Positions 17,014 to 25,921 of a stretch of DNA of 41,081 bases are shown piece by piece. Below the pieces are notes generated by a model. That model was not told the DNA's origin. It did no database searches and was given only the letters and a program-made list of their open reading frames with translations. The DNA is from an uncultured Flavobacterium sp. (GTDB lineage Bacteria; Bacteroidota; Bacteroidia; Flavobacteriales; Flavobacteriaceae): contig CALJVL010000003.1 of the NCBI GenBank assembly GCA_937773775.1, positions 1 to 41,081 of the forward strand, in the 5' to 3' direction. Every line of letters begins with the position of its first letter. Position 1 is the stretch's first letter. A program made the position numbers and the translations under genes.

Positions 17014-18789
17014 TTAGTTACAAAATGGATAAGGGCAGCTAGAACTGCTATTGTTTGTTGCTGTTGCGGCACAATCTAATGCGCCATTTGTCCATCCTCT
17101 TGCGGTTTTGTAGGCCCATGAACCTGTATATTCCCATGACTGGCCGGTTCCATCAACATTGGCGTCACCAAAAGTTTCAATAACATTGCCTTGATAGAAA
17201 AGTTCGACAGCATCGTCACCATTTTGAGATACAAAATCATCTTGAAAAACTTGATCAAAGTTATTGTAACAGTTGCCATAATACGTCGCAATTGCTCCTG
17301 GAACTCTAGCAACTAATATTTGATCGCCTTCTGAAACGGACACTGCCGGGAATGTATATTCAACACCATCAGTTCCACCTCCATTATTAGCAATACCTAA
17401 ACCGTATACGCTTAAATCAGAAATATCTCTATTTGCCCTAACATGAATGGCTTTTCCATCATTGGTTCCTGAACTGCTCCATAAAAGAGCCGTTACTCCT
17501 TGCAATTGTAATGGGCTACAAAAAGGGTAAGCAGCCCGGGAACTCGCATTAGTAGCTCCTGCATTGACTACCGCGCCAGCGCCAGCATAAATCCATTCCC
17601 CAGCTAATTTATAGGCCCAAGAATCGGTATATTCCCAAACCTCACCCGTTCCATCAACACCCGGCTCTCCAAAGTACTCAATAGCATTTCCATCTTTATA
17701 AAGCACAAATACATCATCACCATTTGCTGACATTTTAGTAGTTTCATATATTGTAAATGAGTCAAGACAATATTCAAAATAAGCCCTTGCATTTGCTAAA
17801 TCTAAATCACGAACAATAAAAAGTTGATCTCCTGCAGAGGCTGAAGAGCCAGCGGGAAATGTAAATTCAATATCAGCTGGGTTTGGTACCGCGCCATTAC
17901 TGGCAATTTCAACTCCATAAATGCTCAAATCGGCAATGTCTGCAAGTACAGATAAATGAACAGCTCTGATTTGACTATTTGTCCCGTCATATGTTTGAAG
18001 TTCCATCACCCCTTTAAACTCTAGCAAAGGCGCCTCATCAATTAAGTTTAAGGTTAAATCGCCTGGAGATGAAGGCACACAATTGACTAAATTATCTACA
18101 TTAATAATTATTGTTTCTGGACTTTCAGTTTCAATATCTACCGAGCTTGAAATCAATACAGTAACAGAAGTTTGTCCAGCGGGAATAATCAAACTAGTAT
18201 TGTCAATGGTATAATCTGCATCTAGTTGTGCAGTTCCAGATAAAACGATATCAAAGCTAGCATCTTTTAGAATACTTTCACTCAATGAAGCGGTAAGTGT
18301 TAATTGTTCTCCTTCATAAATATCAGTACTTTCAACTGAGATTGATAAAGTAGGAGGTACAAATGCCTTCGTAGAAAACAGTAACTGGTAATCAGTATTA
18401 GAGAATTGACCTTCAGCTCCATAAGTTCCTTTTGGCAAAGAAAGGGTATAATCCGTTTCATAGTCTAATGGGCTGTTAAAACCAATAGTAATAAGAGAGT
18501 TGGTCTCATCATAAGTAAGTGAATAATCAGTAGCAGGCGAAACAGATAATGCTGCTTCAAAAGCAGTTTTATTTACTCCGTGAGAAAAAATTAATTGCAT
18601 TTGACCTATAGGATCAAATTTAGCAATCGATCCTGTTACAGATTGACCATCATAATTTACTTGAAGGACCCGAAAGGCATTAGTTATTGGGTAGTTGTCA
18701 TTATCATCCGTGTTTTCACAAGAAATAGAAGTTAATATGCCAGTAAATATGATAAATGCTAGTAGAATATTTTTAATTTGTTTTTTCAT
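17014..18789 (-). CDS. Surface lipoprotein with Ig-like, Calx-beta and two repeated C-terminal domains
   Basis: 591 residues. Lipobox SISC with Cys24. A Big_5-like Ig domain at about 35-140 (GQMQLIFSHGVNKTAFEAAL) resembles the one in the next gene. A Calx-beta-like domain is at about 148-250 (SISVESTDIYEGEQLTLTAS, DYTIDNTSLIIPAGQTSV). Two related C-terminal modules of about 150 residues follow. Each contains DLSIYGxxIAxNG, YTFPA/FTFPA, GDQxxxxR, NGDDxxxLxxxGN and GTGxxWEYTxSWAYK, and ends with a Cys-containing YPFC. The modules are lamin-tail-like beta domains. There are no catalytic residues, so it is a probable substrate-binding surface protein (a SusE/F-like role) of this operon. Confidence 0.72.
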   Translation of the reverse strand: MKKQIKNILLAFIIFTGILTSISCENTDDNDNYPITNAFRVLQVNYDGQSVTGSIAKFDPIGQMQLIFSHGVNKTAFEAALSVSPATDYSLTYDETNSLITIGFNSPLDYETDYTLSLPKGTYGAEGQFSNTDYQLLFSTKAFVPPTLSISVESTDIYEGEQLTLTASLSESILKDASFDIVLSGTAQLDADYTIDNTSLIIPAGQTSVTVLISSSVDIETESPETIIINVDNLVNCVPSSPGDLTLNLIDEAPLLEFKGVMELQTYDGTNSQIRAVHLSVLADIADLSIYGVEIASNGAVPNPADIEFTFPAGSSASAGDQLFIVRDLDLANARAYFEYCLDSFTIYETTKMSANGDDVFVLYKDGNAIEYFGEPGVDGTGEVWEYTDSWAYKLAGEWIYAGAGAVVNAGATNASSRAAYPFCSPLQLQGVTALLWSSSGTNDGKAIHVRANRDISDLSVYGLGIANNGGGTDGVEYTFPAVSVSEGDQILVARVPGAIATYYGNCYNNFDQVFQDDFVSQNGDDAVELFYQGNVIETFGDANVDGTGQSWEYTGSWAYKTARGWTNGALDCAATATNNSSSSCPYPFCN

Positions 18790-18796
18790 TTTATAT

Positions 18797-19567
18797 TTAA
18801 TTTAAACGAGTTTTAAAATTATATTCGTCAACCAACTGTTGCAAAAAAGCGGTATTTTCTTGGCTTAAAAACAACAGCCATAATTTTTGTCCGTTTTTGT
18901 CAATAGAAGTTATACGTTCAGGTATATCAGTTGTTTTCTCATTGGTGAAATATTTAAAAAAAGCCAAACCATTTAGATAGGTTCCGTGTTTGGAAGGATG
19001 TTTGTCATCATCGTCAAACATGTTCAAATCTGGACGCCATTTGCGCACTTCGGTAAACAGATTTCCGCAAGGCACAACATCAACGCCTAACCTTTTGCCC
19101 ACGTCATCATACTTAGCAGATATGGTTTTAATCATTAGTGGATTAGAATCATACGCCCAAGTCATCATAAATACAGGAATTGCATTTTTGCTTCTTACGA
19201 GCTCTACCATTTTTTTGCTGTCTTCAAAGAAGCGATCTGCATCATCAATAGTTGCCAAACTGTGATGGTTTATAACTACATAGTCAAAAGTTTGATTATT
19301 TAAAATTTCAACCGTTTGAGTACCTTTTTCTTGATTAAGGTGTTGCGCTATACTTGACCCGCCTACCAGAGAAGTTCGAGTTTCAATATGTACCTTGTCA
19401 CTGAACGCAGACATGGCGTTAACAACCTGTGGAAGGTTATAGAAATAAGTGAAACTGTTTCCTACAAAGAGTACACGCAGGCTGTCTTTCTTTACTTGGG
19501 CGAAACTGCTTTGCCCATAGATGCATAGTAAAAGGATAATTAAAATATTTCTTAATTTCATAATCAA
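18797..19567 (-). CDS. SGNH/GDSL-family secreted hydrolase
   Basis: 256 residues with a signal peptide ending SSFAQ (about residue 24). The SGNH block I is VLFVGNSFTYFYNLP, with nucleophile Ser38. The Gly and Asn blocks are visible as SLVGGSS and VVINHHS. The C-terminal DDKHPSKHGTYL supplies the catalytic Asp and His. Such enzymes are esterases or lipases acting on acyl or acetyl esters of glycans and other metabolites. Met3 (19561) is an alternative start. It lies between SusD and the duplicated-domain lipoprotein with gaps of 1 and 7 bp, so it is surely part of the same transcript. Confidence 0.87.
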   Translation of the reverse strand: MIMKLRNILIILLLCIYGQSSFAQVKKDSLRVLFVGNSFTYFYNLPQVVNAMSAFSDKVHIETRTSLVGGSSIAQHLNQEKGTQTVEILNNQTFDYVVINHHSLATIDDADRFFEDSKKMVELVRSKNAIPVFMMTWAYDSNPLMIKTISAKYDDVGKRLGVDVVPCGNLFTEVRKWRPDLNMFDDDDKHPSKHGTYLNGLAFFKYFTNEKTTDIPERITSIDKNGQKLWLLFLSQENTAFLQQLVDEYNFKTRLN

Positions 19568-19568
19568 T

Positions 19569-21002
19569 TTATTTATTTACTTGAGTGGGTTCAAAAAAAT
19601 CAGGAATTGGACTCGGAGTGTTTTTATTATTGTCAATCTCTGAATTTCCAATAAGGAATCTTTGTGGTAAAAAAGACCCTGTGTTAGGTACAACAGGCAC
19701 TCTTACTATACTCTCGTTCTGTGTTCTTCTCGTATCGTTAAAAACCTCTATCTGCCCAAATAATGTAATATACCGTTCTTCTAAAATTTCTCTAAGTAAT
19801 GCGTTATCGTTTGAAATACCGCTCGTATTTTCGATTCCTAGATTATCGAAATCAGCTGCTGTATAAGGGTCATATTTAAGGTTAGCCATTATCGGATTGG
19901 TCATGTAACCCCCTAATGCCATGTATGAACGAAACGCATTTAAATGTCCAAGTCCAGTATTAAAATTAGCCCGTGTCCCTGCCTCTGCAAGAATTAAAAG
20001 GTTCTCAGCATAAGTTACTATCTGAGCTGGAGCATCAATCTGAGCAAAACCATCTGTATTAAAATTTGGCTGAAGACCAACAACCGTAGTTTGTAATAAG
20101 TAATTATACCTAGCAGTTTCATTGGTTTTTGAATTCCCCCGATAATTGGCAGGAATTGGATTAGTGGTATTATTAGAATCAATAAAACTTGCGAAAAAGT
20201 TAGATGTAACCAAATCGTTTTTTCTAGATGCAAGCGCAAAAAATTGATAATACAAATTAGCATCATCTGTTGCAGTACCGTGTGGAGACTTCATGTTATT
20301 GGTATGAGAACTTCCGTTTGAACCAATACCTTTTTGAGCGGCTGTATATGCCACTGGATATTCCTTTGTGTGCATAAAAAAGCGTGCTTTTAGAGTATAA
20401 GCCACTTGTGTCCATGCTACTGCGTTACCATCGAAATAAATTTCGGTATTAGCTGGAGGTCTTCCAGTGCCAGTTGCCAAATTAACTATGGCATCATCTA
20501 GTAAAGCTTGAATTTTCCCATACACTGCAATTTGGGATTCAAACTCCGGGTTTTCAAACTCTAAACTTCCAGCTTGGTCATATGGAATATCTCCAAAAAG
20601 AGATGTAGCTGTCCCTAAATCCAATGCTTTTAATACTTGCAAAACCCCCAATGAGATTCCATCAATTCCGCTGGATTTTGCAGACTCCTCAGCTACAAGA
20701 ATATTTCTTAAAATATCTCTAAATATAATTCGCCAAGTAGTGTCAAAAGATGCGGACGTTACTAGATAGTTATTATAGGCCAAATGTTGTCTGTCAAATC
20801 CAGTAAATTGACCAGCCATAATTCCCGATTGTCTTGCTGGTGCTCCTGTTTGAAATACTATAGTTGCTACCTCAGCACCTGTTAAGGTATATTGATAAGG
20901 GGCTGATGTAGGATTATTAGGATTTTGATTTAAATCTTCTACCATATCGGCACAACTAAAGATAAAAAGAGATAAAACACCTATTGCATATATTTTTTTC
21001 AT
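19569..21002 (-). CDS. SusD/RagB-family surface lipoprotein (second SusCD pair)
   Basis: 477 residues, SusD-like_2 type. Lipobox FIFSC gives Cys17, followed by ADMVEDLNQNPNNPTSAPYQ. Further landmarks are ALDLGTATSLFGDIPYDQAG near 135-155 and the helix IVTYAENLLILAEAGTRANF near 325-345. The C-terminal region has EERYITLFGQIEVFNDTRR. It lies 19 bp after its SusC partner and 1 bp before the SGNH hydrolase gene. It is the substrate-capturing partner of the transporter at 21022-24261. Confidence 0.92.
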   Translation of the reverse strand: MKKIYAIGVLSLFIFSCADMVEDLNQNPNNPTSAPYQYTLTGAEVATIVFQTGAPARQSGIMAGQFTGFDRQHLAYNNYLVTSASFDTTWRIIFRDILRNILVAEESAKSSGIDGISLGVLQVLKALDLGTATSLFGDIPYDQAGSLEFENPEFESQIAVYGKIQALLDDAIVNLATGTGRPPANTEIYFDGNAVAWTQVAYTLKARFFMHTKEYPVAYTAAQKGIGSNGSSHTNNMKSPHGTATDDANLYYQFFALASRKNDLVTSNFFASFIDSNNTTNPIPANYRGNSKTNETARYNYLLQTTVVGLQPNFNTDGFAQIDAPAQIVTYAENLLILAEAGTRANFNTGLGHLNAFRSYMALGGYMTNPIMANLKYDPYTAADFDNLGIENTSGISNDNALLREILEERYITLFGQIEVFNDTRRTQNESIVRVPVVPNTGSFLPQRFLIGNSEIDNNKNTPSPIPDFFEPTQVNK

Positions 21003-21021
21003 AATTTCTTAAGTTTTTTTA

Positions 21022-24000
21022 TTAAAATGTCACTGATAAGGATAAGACGTACGATTTTGTACTTGGATTATTATAGTAATCAATTCCACGTGAAGAACTT
21101 ACGCCAGAAACATTGGTGTCAGGGTCATTTCCCTCAAATTCCGTCCATAGAATAAGGTTTCTACCAGTTGCAGATAATGTAAGGTTGTCAATACCTATTG
21201 CCTTGGTTACCTCTTTGTTTAATTTGTAACTTATAGTTAACTCTCTTAAGCGAGTCCATGAACCATCTTCAACAAACAATTCGGAATTTCCACCGAAAAA
21301 TCCTCCAGGGCCATTATACCAATCTTGAGTAAGAGCAACTGGTCCTGCCCCAAAATCACGAATTTCACCACGAAAATTAGTGCCAGCTAGTATTACATTA
21401 CCTTTAAAATTTAGTAAATTTTGTGTAGCGGTAACCTCGTTAGCCGTTGATCCCCATCGACCATAATCTACAAGTGTCGACTTAGTACCTGCAAAAATAT
21501 CATTGCCTTGGCTGGTTTCAAACAGAAACGATAACGAGAAGTTTTTGTATGAGATGGATCCAATAGCTGACCCCTGCCAATCCGGGTTGGGGTCTCCAAT
21601 CATGCCTTGTACAGGATCGGTAATAGGAAAACCATTAGCGTCATTTTGTATTTGGCCGTTTTCATCTCTCAAAGATCTAGTCCCCCAAAGTATACCATGT
21701 TGTTGACCAATCATGGCACGATTATGAACACCACTTAAACCCGTATCGAGCTGCACGGAATCTGTACCTTCAACAAGGCTAGTAACCTCGTTTTTATTTT
21801 TAGAATACAAGAAACTCATGTTTATGTTCCAATCAGAGCTTTTATAAATATTATAACCTAATTCTAATTCTACTCCATAATTTTTCATCGAAGCTGCATT
21901 GGAATATAATTGGGAATACCCTCGAGAATAGGCTATAGGAAAATTAAGTAATATATCATTAATCTCATTTGAGTAATAAGTAGCATTAAGTTTTACTTTA
22001 TTCTTAAAAAACCGAAGGTCTGTACCAATTTCGTATTCCTTTTTTCTTTCAGGCTTGAGTGAAGGATTACCTAAAGAGGAACTTGGAACAAAAGCTCCAC
22101 TACCATAAAGCCCAGTTGCTAAACCTCCTCCTAATTGATCACTATAGGTGGGTGAAACGTACTCTGCGAAGGTATTGTATCGAGCCGGTTGAACACCAAC
22201 CTCTGCGTATGACATTCTTAATTTTCCAAATGAAAGAAACTTTTTCGGTAATAAATTCAGTTCACTAAACTGCCACGCAATTGAAGTTGAAGGAAAATAA
22301 AATGGTTTATTAGAATTTAATCCGAATGTAGAAGCATATTCAGATCTTAGCGTTGCATTAATAAAAACCTGGTCGTAAGCTGAAAAATTAGCAGCAGTAT
22401 AGCCAGCTACAGTTCTTTCACTTCCAAATGACGACGTAACTGATCTGTTTTCTGGCAAAGCATTGTTTACATCTAAAATACGATCTGCCACATCAGTGTA
22501 GAGAATGAAGTTATTAATCTCGTTACCCTCCACAACCCTTTCTTTATGGTTATAATTAAAACCTACCAAAATGTCGGCATTAAAATCAGCAGTAAAAGTT
22601 TTACTGGCTTTAGCTATATAATCCATATTGAATATGCTATTAGTAGCATGATCTTTAATTTGTGTTCCGTTAACAAAAGTAGCAGCCGCTCCTGGAGTAT
22701 AAAATTCATGGCCTCTCTCTATAAATTTGTCAATACCTGCTCTAGCAATCAATTCTAACCACTCTGCTGGTCTTAAGTTGTAATTTACGTTCGCAATGAA
22801 GCGATCAACAGTTGATGTGTTCTCCTGTTCATTAATAGTCCACAATGGATTGTTTGCCACTGCACTTGAACTCTCTCCTAAATATCGTCTATACGTTCTC
22901 TGCCTCCCAGAAATTGGAGATGAGGTACTAGAAGCATAGTAATCCCCTTTGTAACCAGAGATATCAAAATCAGCTGGCGTTCTTGTTAACCCCAGATATA
23001 AACCATTATTGCTTACCCCACGGCGAATACGATTGGAATTTGTCTTCATATACTTAAAAGAAGCGTTCAGATCTGATTTTTTATTCAATTTATGTTTAAC
23101 ATTAATTGATGCCGTGGTTCTTCTATAATCAGCATTTTTGATTATTCCTTCTTGATTAAAATCGCTTACACTAAAGTAAATGGAGCTATCTTGGTTACCT
23201 GCCGAAATGCTGACATTATTTTCTAGAAAATGCCCGGTTTGGAATACTTTATCAAAATTGCTTTCGTCAAAAACTTCCCTTGAGTTTTTATTAACTATAG
23301 GATAATAAAAAGACCCGTCTTGATCAATATAATAAGCTCCTAAAGTATTAAAATCATCCGGCGCCCCAGATCTTTCAGAAATCTTATCACCCCAAGAATA
23401 GGTGTTGTTTGGCGTAAAAACACCGTTTGTTCCTTGTCCAAACTTATCCTGCAGGGGGTATTTTACATTAATTACATCAGATGAATATGTTGTGTTATAA
23501 GTCACTTTCATCTTTTGATTGAACTTACCACTTTTAGTAGTAATCATAATGACCCCTCCTAATGCCTGTGTACCCCATAGTGCAGCCGCAGAAGCTCCTT
23601 TTAAAACAGTTAAACTTTCAATGTCGTTCGGGTTTATATCATTTAATCGTGATTGCTGAGCAAAATCATTCGAATCTCCACGAACATCATTACTCATGGG
23701 GACACCATCAATAACAATGAGCGGCTGTGAACTGCGCTCGATTGATGATATTCCTCTAACTTGAATATAGGCACCAGCACCTGGATCACTCGAGTTCCTG
23801 GAAATTCTAACCCCTGAAGCTTGACCGGATAAAGAATTAACTATGGAAGTTTCTTTAGCGCCCGTGATCGACTCACTAGAAACTACTGAAGTTGCATATC
23901 CTAATTCATCTGAAGATTCTTTAAAACCAAGTGCAGTGATAACTACTTCACCAAGTTGTTCTAAACTTTCTTGCAGAGTAACATTGATTGTGTTTTTAAT

Positions 24001-24261
24001 ACCAACAATAATTATTTGTTGCGTAAACCCAATAGAAGTATAAGTTAGAGTTGCTTTAGCGTTTAAAACAGAAATTGAGTAATTACCATCAAAATCGGTA
24101 ATTTGTCCATTTGTGGTGCCTTGCTCCAGTATATTTACTCCTGGCAACGGTAATCCTCCTTGATCGGTAATAGTCCCTTTAATTGTTTGTTGCGCAAACG
24201 TTTGTTGAACCATCATTGAACAAAACACAATTAAAAATTTAATTAATTTTTGTTTTTCCAT
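21022..24261 (-). CDS. SusC/RagA-family TonB-dependent transporter (second SusCD pair)
   Basis: 1079 residues. Signal peptide to about 24 (QQTFAQ), then a carboxypeptidase-regulatory-like domain (IKGTITDQGGLPLPGVNILE), TonB-box-like GEVVITALG near 105-113, plug with RGISSIERSSQPLIVIDGVP and LTVLKGASAAALWGTQALGG, and a barrel ending in SLSVTF. It is the first gene of a minus-strand operon of six intact genes plus a decayed seventh. It is divergent from a probable membrane-anchored regulator, with 149 bp between the start codons. The ligand is unknown; downstream esterase-like enzymes and a carboxylate transporter suggest an ester-rich substrate rather than a plain glycan. Confidence 0.94.
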   Translation of the reverse strand: MEKQKLIKFLIVFCSMMVQQTFAQQTIKGTITDQGGLPLPGVNILEQGTTNGQITDFDGNYSISVLNAKATLTYTSIGFTQQIIIVGIKNTINVTLQESLEQLGEVVITALGFKESSDELGYATSVVSSESITGAKETSIVNSLSGQASGVRISRNSSDPGAGAYIQVRGISSIERSSQPLIVIDGVPMSNDVRGDSNDFAQQSRLNDINPNDIESLTVLKGASAAALWGTQALGGVIMITTKSGKFNQKMKVTYNTTYSSDVINVKYPLQDKFGQGTNGVFTPNNTYSWGDKISERSGAPDDFNTLGAYYIDQDGSFYYPIVNKNSREVFDESNFDKVFQTGHFLENNVSISAGNQDSSIYFSVSDFNQEGIIKNADYRRTTASINVKHKLNKKSDLNASFKYMKTNSNRIRRGVSNNGLYLGLTRTPADFDISGYKGDYYASSTSSPISGRQRTYRRYLGESSSAVANNPLWTINEQENTSTVDRFIANVNYNLRPAEWLELIARAGIDKFIERGHEFYTPGAAATFVNGTQIKDHATNSIFNMDYIAKASKTFTADFNADILVGFNYNHKERVVEGNEINNFILYTDVADRILDVNNALPENRSVTSSFGSERTVAGYTAANFSAYDQVFINATLRSEYASTFGLNSNKPFYFPSTSIAWQFSELNLLPKKFLSFGKLRMSYAEVGVQPARYNTFAEYVSPTYSDQLGGGLATGLYGSGAFVPSSSLGNPSLKPERKKEYEIGTDLRFFKNKVKLNATYYSNEINDILLNFPIAYSRGYSQLYSNAASMKNYGVELELGYNIYKSSDWNINMSFLYSKNKNEVTSLVEGTDSVQLDTGLSGVHNRAMIGQQHGILWGTRSLRDENGQIQNDANGFPITDPVQGMIGDPNPDWQGSAIGSISYKNFSLSFLFETSQGNDIFAGTKSTLVDYGRWGSTANEVTATQNLLNFKGNVILAGTNFRGEIRDFGAGPVALTQDWYNGPGGFFGGNSELFVEDGSWTRLRELTISYKLNKEVTKAIGIDNLTLSATGRNLILWTEFEGNDPDTNVSGVSSSRGIDYYNNPSTKSYVLSLSVTF

Positions 24262-24319
24262 TATTAGTGTAGTTTGGTTGTTGGTTATAGCTGTGTTAAA
24301 TTACTGTTAACAACTGTCG

Positions 24320-24327
24320 CAAACATA
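24320..24327 (-). promoter_or_regulatory. Putative -7 box (TATGTTTG) for the second SusCD operon
   Basis: On the minus strand TATGTTTG matches the Bacteroidota TAnnTTTG element and lies about 60 bp upstream of the SusC start codon at 24261. A TTG occurs only 13 bp upstream of it, shorter than the usual spacing, so the -33 element is weak. Confidence 0.45.
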
Positions 24328-24350
24328 ATCTTAAAATTGACAAAGAACAT

Positions 24351-24393
24351 GTGTAAATGTCTATATTAGCAATATTTTACACTCTTTTACACT
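24351..24393. promoter_or_regulatory. Repeated TTTTACACT motif in the divergent intergenic region
   Basis: TTTTACACT occurs at 24375-24383 and 24385-24393, exactly 10 bp apart, and the inverted core GTGTAAA is at 24351-24357. One-helical-turn spacing in a divergent promoter region suggests an operator, perhaps bound by the protein encoded at 24411. This is inference from pattern only. Confidence 0.4.
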
Positions 24394-24410
24394 ATTATAC
24401 ATAAATTTTT

Positions 24411-25583
24411 ATGGAAGAAAATAAAGATAACATTAATTTATTCATTAATCTCCTCGAGAAAAAATACGGTATTTGGGACCGTAACAAAGCGCTTTTTGGC
24501 ACTACATCATATGGTAAGGTTGCAAGTGATTTAAGTATAAGCAGTAGCCAGTTTACAAAACTTCTTTATGGTACCGCAACAGATGGTATGTATGAGCGCG
24601 CATCAAATAATATCAATCGATTGATTGGGCGACAATCGGTTGATAAGGCAAACGAGGAAAAACAACTACTGATAAATAAATTAAAAAAAGCATATAGAAA
24701 AAAAATATTTATTACTTCAATATTTTTTTTAGGGTTTGGCCTAATCACAAGTTATTTACTCGATTTCAATCATCTTGATGGTAAAAAATCAGATTATGAG
24801 AAACATCCTCTGGAGAATTATTTCTATCCTGAATCTTCGATGTTTTTTGATTCCCCTTTTATTGGCAATTCAGCTATTTCAGAAAATTGTCCTGCTAGCG
24901 GATTTGAAGGTAGATGGGTGCTGTCTGAACCATTCAAACTTCCACTTCCTGGAATGAAAAAACCAGGGCTATATTACCAGGCAAAATCGGCCGACATGAT
25001 AATTAGAGGTACTAATCTTTTTGATTCTTTCATACAAAAAGGACATGCCATGATGGGTTATGAGTATTTGAAAAGTGAAATTTGGATTGATACGAAACAA
25101 GAGGCTTTAGTACCGAGATATTTCAATCCGTTAAGCAAAGAATTTACGGAAAGCTTCAAACAACTTTCTTTTGAATCAGATCCAAGATTTAAAAAAATTG
25201 CAACTTTGGCTGCATTTAATGTAAATATGTTTAATATTCACGGAGACTCAATTACGAGAAACGCAGAGCTTACCGGCAGGATAGCTATTGATGTCAATAA
25301 AAATTTAGCTAAAAAATATAACGTTGACGTCGACTATATTATCAAAAACATACTTGGTGATTTAATAAAATCAAGCTGTAATACGGCTTTCAACCCATTT
25401 TGCAATCCAAACGATCTATCTGAAGGTAGCAGCATGATTACTTTTGATTGTATTTATACTTTTAATGAAGAAAACTTAGGATTAGGTAAAGGTTATCCTT
25501 ATTCAAAATCATACTTGCTTAAAGATCAAGTTTTTTCAGATTATCTTCCTTGTGGATGTGATGGTAAAGTAAATCAAGACTAA
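24411..25583 (+). CDS. Probable membrane-anchored HTH regulator, unrecognised family
   Basis: 390 residues, not matched to a named family. Residues 1-75 look like a helical DNA-binding domain (YGKVASDLSISSSQFTKLL, then MYERASNNINRLIG). A basic helix at 78-98 leads to one hydrophobic segment at about 99-117 (IFITSIFFLGFGLITSYLL). The remaining 270 residues would be periplasmic and carry paired cysteines (CPASGFEGRW near 160; SSCNTAF and PFCNPND near 325-335; CGCDG near the end). This layout, HTH then a single membrane span then a sensor-like domain, suggests a one-component regulator that reads a periplasmic signal. It is transcribed divergently from the SusC at 24261. An alternative is a membrane protein with a helical N-terminus of other function. 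Confidence 0.6.
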   Translation: MEENKDNINLFINLLEKKYGIWDRNKALFGTTSYGKVASDLSISSSQFTKLLYGTATDGMYERASNNINRLIGRQSVDKANEEKQLLINKLKKAYRKKIFITSIFFLGFGLITSYLLDFNHLDGKKSDYEKHPLENYFYPESSMFFDSPFIGNSAISENCPASGFEGRWVLSEPFKLPLPGMKKPGLYYQAKSADMIIRGTNLFDSFIQKGHAMMGYEYLKSEIWIDTKQEALVPRYFNPLSKEFTESFKQLSFESDPRFKKIATLAAFNVNMFNIHGDSITRNAELTGRIAIDVNKNLAKKYNVDVDYIIKNILGDLIKSSCNTAFNPFCNPNDLSEGSSMITFDCIYTFNEENLGLGKGYPYSKSYLLKDQVFSDYLPCGCDGKVNQD

Positions 25584-25624
25584 TCCTTATTTAGACCTAA
25601 CAACCTTACTCAAATCTGACGCAT

Positions 25625-25661
25625 AAAAGGGTTTTATGGCTATTTATCTTGAAACCCTTTT
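25625..25661 (+). terminator. Hairpin downstream of the membrane-anchored regulator
   Basis: AAAAGGGTTT (25625-25634) pairs perfectly with AAACCCTTTT (25652-25661), loop 17 bases. It begins 42 bases after the stop. The T tail is only the four bases in the stem, so it is a moderate terminator candidate. Confidence 0.45.
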
Positions 25662-25706
25662 ACACTATCTCGTAAAGTGTGTAAGTTAAAATTAAGGTTT
25701 TTATTC

Positions 25707-25913
25707 TTAACTTTTTATGAGGGTAAAGTTAGCAAGTCCAGTTTCGGGAGCTATCGAATTATCAAAAAAACTAAACAACACCTCAGTCTTTTTAATTGAG
25801 GCCGAATTTTTGAAATAATTCTTTCCAATTTTGCCATTATTCCAATAACCGCTTTGTCGCCTTGTAGCGTGGATGGTAATAAAAGATGAAACAACTTGTA
25901 ATTCCAGGAATTT
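25707..25913 (-). other. Unassigned stretch after the GNAT gene with protein-like reading
   Basis: The 338 bp between 25584 and 25921 hold no standard gene. One minus-strand frame stays open for 68 codons without a start codon and ends GLANFTLIKS then a stop at 25707-25709. It contains SGYWNNGKIGKNYFKN and KKTEVLFSFFDNSIAPETG. A second frame over the same DNA is also open and reads SWNYKLFHLLLPSTLQGDK. It may be the tail of a lost gene or a dispersed repeat; I cannot tell which. Confidence 0.25.
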
Positions 25914-25921
25914 TCATCAAT

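Noticed and set aside
24411..24640. Idea that the N-terminus of the 390-residue protein is an anti-sigma factor domain
   Set aside because: No ECF sigma factor gene is adjacent and the N-terminal sequence looks like a DNA-binding helical domain instead.
25658..25685. Another TTTTACACT with an inverted GTGTGTAA downstream of the membrane-anchored regulator
   Set aside because: The motif is largely part of the terminator-like hairpin at 25625-25661, so I do not count it as a third operator site.
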